Of a stretch of DNA of 64,000 bases, positions 58,729 to 64,000 are shown piece by piece. A program made the position numbers and the translations under genes. The DNA lies in NCBI GenBank assembly GCA_029532625.1, contig JARFXM010000009.1, positions 558,001-622,000 on the forward strand, read 5' to 3'. Numbering within the stretch: position 1 is the stretch's first letter; every line of letters starts with the position of its first letter. The notes under the pieces were generated by a model. It was not told where the DNA came from, ran no database searches, and saw only the letters and a program-made list of their open reading frames with translations. This DNA comes from Lomentospora prolificans (Eukaryota; Ascomycota; Sordariomycetes; Microascales; Microascaceae).

Positions 58729-60223
58729 AGCAGCAGCTAGGGGGAACGAATTTCGAAAAAAAGAAAATGAGTGGGCGCTGTCCTGGCTGTTTCTTGTCCA
58801 TTTGCATTCGGTGTCCGAGGGGGTCTTCTTTGCGTTGTCAGGTTTTTTCTTTTAAATTATCTCGCGTCTCGCCTCGTTGTATGGGGCCGGTTTAGGGAGT
58901 CAGTCTACTTTCTACGTTTTCTTCTTGTTCAACAAGCACAGGAAAGTCAGCAGACTTTTTTTCTTCTTCTTTCCTTTTTAAAGAAGGGATTGCGCTAAAA
59001 TCAGAGAATCCATGATTAAACGAACAAAAATAATGATCAAGAAAAAAAACGAGAAACCGGCCCTTTCTTCGATAGCGCAAAAGCAAAATATGAGACTCTC
59101 CGTGATGGAATGTGGAAAAGACGAAAAATGGATATGTGTGCGTGCGCGTGCGTGTAGTGAGATACCACGGACATGGAACGATGGAAAAAGAGAAGTAAAA
59201 TAGACTTTGGATCAATCGGATCAGTTCAAGCAAGCAAGTAACCGTGATGGTGTGCATTTTCTCAGTTGATTGTGGCGTCGAGGCCCGACGGTGGCATCGG
59301 TGGCATCAGTATGGAGAAGACGTATTCTCGAGGCAAGTCGATTGTCACGGCGTCGGCGTCGGCCTCGACTGTCGACAAAAGCCAAGGTGGTCGAAACAAT
59401 GCAATGCCAGCCAGCTGGCAATGCATTCATTGGGCTTGTACGATGTATAAGGACCAAGCCAAGTATTGTCGCCAAGAGAATGCCGGCAGCATTCATTCGC
59501 CAGCAAGACGACGCTCTCCAGAAGGGAGGATCAGCTCGGGCACCATTTGGAGTTCTCTGCTATCATTGACGGCCGGGCAGACTCTTCCTTCTTGCATGTG
59601 TACGCTGGCGTATACTTCAACCGTTCTAAATAGTGAAGACCCCCGACACCACTGATCACCAACTGTGTCAATCTACCACTGAATTGAAAAACTAGATGCG
59701 TTCCGCCAGGCTGGCCAGCGGGCAGCCAGCTGTGCTGTGCCTGGCTGACTGTGCTGTGCGTTGGGGGTGACATACGACCTGCGTTGCGGCACTTTAAGCT
59801 CGGGGCACCACCACCACTGACTGACTGACTGTCTGGTCCGTGTTACTTTAATATCCAACAAATTGATGGATCAATTGATCAATCCCACTGCCAACTCTAA
59901 AATAACTCGCTTCATCCCTTACATCCATATGGATAATCCTCCTTCGTCTTCTCTGATTTCCAATCCCTCTCCTAGTGATTAATCTCCCTCCTCACACATC
60001 CCCGCGACGAAAAACTATCTCCCACCGTTGAATAATACACCGCTGGCCATCTCCCGCACGGCCGCCAGTCTTACACGCCAGGCTTCTCGTCGCCAGCTGG
60101 GGGAAATCCGCGCCAACTCACCCCACCATCCATCCGATCAACCGACAGAAACTCCCTCAAAAAGAGGGAAAGAGAAGGGGCGGAAATAAATAAAAACAAA
60201 AAAGAAATTAAAAAAAGAACAAA
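58729..60223. other. Intergenic between RPL3 and small unknown gene
   Basis: RPL3 3' UTR, then unique sequence with a short TG/CG-rich stretch near 59,136-59,160 and a TGACTGACTGACTG repeat near 59,817-59,832. The last 60 bases before the next gene are A-rich. No gene is called. Confidence 0.55.
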
Positions 60224-60913
60224 ATGTCAACACCGACATCCTCTTCCAAGAAGAAAAAGAAGAAGACGGGCTTCGGCCACTACGGTGGCACACCAGGCCA
60301 ATCCAGCGAGGGAGGGCCGGCCGGGTTCACCGATGACATGCGCGATAGGCAGGCGAGGGGGAAAGATCCGTACCGGGTGGCGAGCGATGAGTCCGACGGG
60401 GAAGAGGGGATGAGGAGGCTTGGTGAAGTGTAAGTCTTTTTTCTTTTTTAATTTTTTTTTTTTTAATTCTTCTTTTATTCTTGTTTTTTTCTTTTTCTTT
60501 TTCTTCTTCCCTTTTGGGTCGGTCCCTCTCGTGTACTTTCTCCATCCCTCTCCCACGAGGTAGTGTTGTTACATGAGAGGGAAGCTAATGAATTGTCCAG
60601 ATCCGACAGGGAAAGCTTCCAAGTCGTCGAGCAGAGGCGGATGGCGGCGCAGATCCTAGCCGATCCGGAGCTGCTCATGATGCACGCCTTGAGCAGGCGG
60701 GATGTGAGTTCTTTTATCCCCCCCCCAACTCTTTTTTCTTTCCTTTCTACCTTTTTCCATCTTCTTACGTCCCCCTCTTTGTGCGATTTGGCTTGCGTAC
60801 GGTGCTGACGGCTTGGGCAGAGCATACCGGGCACGAGGTTACACTTTACGCGCATCTTGTGCGGCTTCGCGGAGGAGGAGCCTGCGAGGCAGAGGCCGCC
60901 GAACCGGAGCTGA
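60224..60913 (+). CDS. Small unrecognised basic protein, 133 residues
   Basis: Three exons, 60224-60429, 60601-60703 and 60821-60913, all phases consistent. The protein begins MSTPTSSSKKKKKKTGFGHY, with a lysine cluster that could be a nuclear signal, then a Gly-rich segment and an acidic patch (ASDESDGEEGM). The second half is more ordered: SDRESFQVVEQRRMAAQILA, DPELLMMHALSRRD and, across the last splice, SIPGTRLHFTRILCGFAEEE. I do not recognise the family. Exons 2 and 3 are supported mainly because they keep an open frame with good charge-balanced helices between consensus splice sites (GTAAGT..CCAG and GTGAGT..GCAG). The length and the helical half suggest a small adaptor or chromatin-associated factor, but function is not inferred. 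Confidence 0.7.
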
Positions 60914-62451
60914 GATGAACGGTGTACGGTGCGTCTGTTGTGAGAATAGTTTTGGTCGCGTGGCTTGGTGCACCAGCCTTGGTCTCCTCCTTGGTCATGG
61001 TGTAAGGAAAAGAAAAAGATTTGAAAAAAAAAAAAGAAAAAGAAAAAGAAAGAAAGAAAGGGAAACGACGTGTCTGGCGAAGGAGAAAAGGAACAGGCGT
61101 CTGTGGACTGTGCGTTCCCCGGGGGCAGGGAGGCCGGCATCCTCGTGGAGGCTTGGATTCGGGAGGTTCTAGTCCAGATATCCAAAAACAATGCGATAGC
61201 GATTCCTTTTTACGCGTTATAACTCTTTTTCTGTTGGGCCTCGATGCTGCTGCTTCCTTGCCACGAGTACTTTCTAGGAAGATGGCTCCTCAGAACTAAC
61301 GCACATGTCGTCGCGAACGTGGCCAACAAGGGTCTTGCGCCTCATTCTGCAAGCCGTCAACTCCAGTATATCTCGGGGAGTACAGGACTCAGATGTGGTA
61401 TGGAACAGGCCGGTGTAGGCCCACTGCAAAGCCCAACATACCCGGCAAGAGGAAGACGGGAACAGGATCACTTACACGGGTCAAACACATAATTCGAGAG
61501 GGCTTCCGATGCCCTGGCCTTGCGAGACGCCGTTTCCGCATAGCCAGCCGCATCTCCGAATCCACCGTCGAACCAGAAGCATAGGTATCGCCATCTCCCA
61601 CCATTCGCTCGAGAAACCCGCGCCAGGAACTCAAGTATCCACATGTCGTGTAGGGTTCATCACCATCCTTCTCACCAACAAACTTTAGGAAAGCACAAAT
61701 GGGTCCAAGTATACATATAGGTGATATGTATGCACATCATCTTCATTTACTCCCTTCTCCCTCGACTCTCAAGAGCCAAGGGGACGGTCTCCTCTTCGCT
61801 AGCTATTTACATGGCTGGTAGCATATGCAAATCTATCACCATCGTCCTCTTCCTCTTCCCCTGTCTTGACTCTATGTCGATTCTCTCGATTCAAAGAGAG
61901 ATAGCACGGGGTGGGTATACAGGAGAAAACATGAAAGACGAACCCAAAATCCAAACCAACGGGAAGAAGAAAAATGCAACGGGAAACACGAAGAAACATC
62001 CGTTCCCCCGAGGTACAACACCGACATTTCTTTCCCTTCCGCATTCCGCTATAAATAAATATCGCTTACACAATATCTTCAAGTAGAATTCCCTGCCCTG
62101 TCCCCAGTTTCTTATGAATGTTGACGAGAGAGAGAGAGAGTGTGTGTGTGTGTATGTGTGTGTGAGTGAGTCGGCTCACGCAAGACCCCGAAACGCCATC
62201 CCGATGCTGCAAAAGCTGATAATGTCTCCCACTCAGTGGTGGCCAGACCCCTTGAATATACCCATAATCATGATGTCCAAAGGGAAAAAAAAAAAAAAAA
62301 AAAAAGAGAAAAGAAACATGAACATTGAGAACAAAACGAAACAGTGGAGGAATGTGATAAACCTGTATCAACCCAACCTGTCATACCAATGCCCCACAAT
62401 TAAGAATGAGGCCACGAGCCAAAGCAAACAAGAAACGAGTACTCTCCTCCC
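60914..62451. other. Intergenic, convergent 3' regions
   Basis: Between the small unknown gene (+) and the ADAM gene (-). Contains an A/AAAG-rich run near 61,022-61,060, a GA/GT microsatellite and a poly-A run at 62,285-62,304. No gene is seen. Confidence 0.55.
62126..62170. repeat. (GA)n(GT)n compound microsatellite
   Basis: About seven GA units followed by GT units with one interruption (GTATGT) and a GAGTGAG end. Probably in the 3' UTR of the ADAM gene. Confidence 0.85.
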
Positions 62452-64000
62452 CTAGGCGTATCTCGTACTTCTTCCTTGTCCGCCCCACTGTGGCTGGTAC
62501 GGCTGGAACGCAGGATACGGAGGCGGTGGACCTGAGGCCGGTGGTGGGAAGGGACCAGGGCCGCGGGATTGTTGCATAGGTGCCGGCGACGACCCGGACA
62601 TCATCGATGGCTCGCCTCTCTGCTGCGACCTAGGAATCGACCTCTGCGACTGGTTCGGTGCGCGCGGCCCGTATGCGCCCGCGAAGTTAGACCAGGCGTT
62701 ATTGTTGTGGCTCGGTACTCCCATCATCGGCGGCACACCCTTGCGGCCGTTCTTCCTCATGGCCCGGCGGCGGCGGATCGACGAGAATATACACCAGCAG
62801 ATGGCGATGACGATGAGCCCGCCGACGACGGAGACGACGGGGACAATAACTTTCTTGTTCTTGGTAAAGAACTCGCCCGCCTCCTTGATGAAGGAAGAGC
62901 CTTGGCAGATGCCATTTTGGCACTTGCCGCCGCCGGGGCACGGTGTGCCGTCGAGGAAGTACTGATTCATGACCGAGCACTGGTTGGGCGCCGTCTGCGA
63001 TGAGCTGCAGCCGATCATGCACGCTGTCTCGTCACACGCCTTGACGTTGGTGATATTTTTGAACGATCCCATCATGGCTTGACACTGTAGGTCGCGAGAC
63101 GTACACTGGCCCGACGCGCAGGTTAGGCCATCCCCGTTGTCGCCGCAGGAGGCGCCGTCATCGAGGTGTGTGTCGCTGGGGCACGCGGCCGTTTCGCCTG
63201 AACACTTCTCCTCTGGATCGCAGAGTCCGGTGCTGGCCCGGCATACGGTGCCGGCGGAGGCAAATACACAGGTGTCGGTGCAGCACTCTTCATTGGCCGG
63301 ATCGCAGACCGAGTTCTCCGTGTACTTGCACGTCTCAGGGTCGCAGCACGAGTTTCCGGAACATCCTTGTTCTCCGCCACAGTCGCAGTCCTCGCCCGGC
63401 TCGACGATCCCGTTTCCGCACTGTTGGCCGGTAATAATGGGCACATCCTTGTTGTTCACAAGGCACCGGTCGGCCTGGCGGTTGACGGCAGCGCACACAT
63501 TGCCGATACTGCAGGGGGAGAAAGACTCGATGCCGCGGCCGGTAGAGGGATTCATGATGAACTCACCCTTGGCATCGCACGAGTTGGCGCTGAGGGGACA
63601 GCATCTCTGAGTGCTGGCATCGCCAGCGCTGCAGGTCGTGCTGGTGCAATCGTGGACAGCACCAAAAGTATGGCCGACCTCGTGAGCAATGACCTGCCAT
63701 TCGGTCTGAGTGCGCACGACTACATTGGTAGATGAGATGGTCTCATTTGCGCTGGAACCGTCGCCTTCGTTGGGACGAGACCCCTGCTGACAGACCTGAC
63801 CAAGCCACGCGAGGCCAACGGCGCTGTCCGTGTTACACGTGGTTAGGAGGGTCCAGAAGGCGTTTGTGTCCTCGGAACGGCCTCGCCACTCGGAAAACTT
63901 GCTGAGACGATCGGTGATGGTCACGCTGTTACTACAGGCGACATTCCAAGGTACAGCCTCGGTGGCGGTGGAGGGGCAGTCGGCGCTCAAAAGAGTAATG
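62452..64000 (-). CDS. Membrane-anchored ADAM metalloprotease, 3' part
   Basis: The last ~515 residues are visible; the N-terminus (signal peptide, prodomain, start of protease) lies beyond the right edge. The zinc site HEVGHTFGAVHD is at 63649-63684, followed by the Met-turn region GEFIMNPST. A disintegrin-like, Cys-rich domain begins CGNGIVEPGEDCDCGGEQGC and includes CSGETAACPSD. A Cys-rich segment follows, then a membrane helix (VIVPVVSVVGGLIVIAICWC), a basic stop (RRRRAMRKNGRK) and a Pro/Gln-rich cytosolic tail. This order matches the fungal ADM-A/ADM-B group. ADAM proteases shed or process surface proteins; in fungi they sit in the plasma membrane or secretory pathway and their substrates are largely unknown. 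No intron is visible in this part. Zinc ligands and disintegrin cysteines are intact. Confidence 0.94.
   Translation of the reverse strand, partial: ITLLSADCPSTATEAVPWNVACSNSVTITDRLSKFSEWRGRSEDTNAFWTLLTTCNTDSAVGLAWLGQVCQQGSRPNEGDGSSANETISSTNVVVRTQTEWQVIAHEVGHTFGAVHDCTSTTCSAGDASTQRCCPLSANSCDAKGEFIMNPSTGRGIESFSPCSIGNVCAAVNRQADRCLVNNKDVPIITGQQCGNGIVEPGEDCDCGGEQGCSGNSCCDPETCKYTENSVCDPANEECCTDTCVFASAGTVCRASTGLCDPEEKCSGETAACPSDTHLDDGASCGDNGDGLTCASGQCTSRDLQCQAMMGSFKNITNVKACDETACMIGCSSSQTAPNQCSVMNQYFLDGTPCPGGGKCQNGICQGSSFIKEAGEFFTKNKKVIVPVVSVVGGLIVIAICWCIFSSIRRRRAMRKNGRKGVPPMMGVPSHNNNAWSNFAGAYGPRAPNQSQRSIPRSQQRGEPSMMSGSSPAPMQQSRGPGPFPPPASGPPPPYPAFQPYQPQWGGQGRSTRYA

Overview
The window looks like nuclear chromosomal DNA of a filamentous ascomycete (Pezizomycotina, most likely Sordariomycetes). 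Genes carry short GT..AG introns of roughly 50-300 nt, the proteins are recognisable eukaryotic families in their filamentous-fungal forms (GH5 cellulase, fungal ADAM protease, Ssn6-type co-repressor, Bud6/Aip3, TetX-like flavoprotein), and two tRNA genes carry introns. No virus, plasmid or intact transposon was seen. The species cannot be named from the sequence alone. All gene models below were built by hand from reading frames, splice-site consensus and family knowledge; in every spliced model the exon phases were checked and add up to an open frame.

Layout, left to right. 1-5.8 kb: a secreted/Golgi LicD-family protein with a Lys/Glu repeat tail like yeast Mnn4 (+), convergent with a ubiquitin-like plus WLM metalloprotease (-). 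8.4-11.7 kb: HDEL receptor ERD2 (+), TFIID/SAGA subunit TAF10 (+), mitochondrial ribosomal protein S19 (-). 12.9-18.2 kb: GH5 endoglucanase (+), two intron-containing tRNA-Asp genes, an unrecognised 289-residue protein, and a TetX-like FAD monooxygenase; this is the most accessory-looking part. 19.5-25.2 kb: polarity factor BUD6/AIP3 and a myo-inositol-type sugar transporter. 28.9-34.9 kb: a DHA1-type drug/polyamine MFS exporter (+), anthranilate synthase component I (-), and a small unknown protein (-). 36.3-38.9 kb: a six-exon LisH/WD40 SIF2/TBL1 homologue (-). 42.2-43.4 kb: TMEM115-like rhomboid-fold Golgi protein. 43.4-53.0 kb: a 9.65 kb stretch without a supportable gene. 53.0-60.9 kb: global co-repressor SSN6/CYC8, ribosomal protein L3 and a small unknown protein. 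62.5-64 kb: the 3' part of a membrane-anchored ADAM metalloprotease that runs off the right edge.

Most genes are housekeeping and unrelated in pathway; I see no clear biosynthetic cluster or defence system. Functional themes that recur are chromatin/transcription control (TAF10, SIF2, SSN6), secretory pathway (ERD2, TMEM115, Mnn4-like, ADAM) and translation (RPL3, RSM19, tRNA-Asp). The points most worth a second look are three unrecognised genes, very small exons (12-24 nt) in several genes, a perfect 20-bp palindrome upstream of the transporter, a recurring 11-bp near-palindrome in intergenic DNA, a strong G-quadruplex motif upstream of SSN6, and a consensus Gcn4/CPC1 site upstream of the tryptophan gene.
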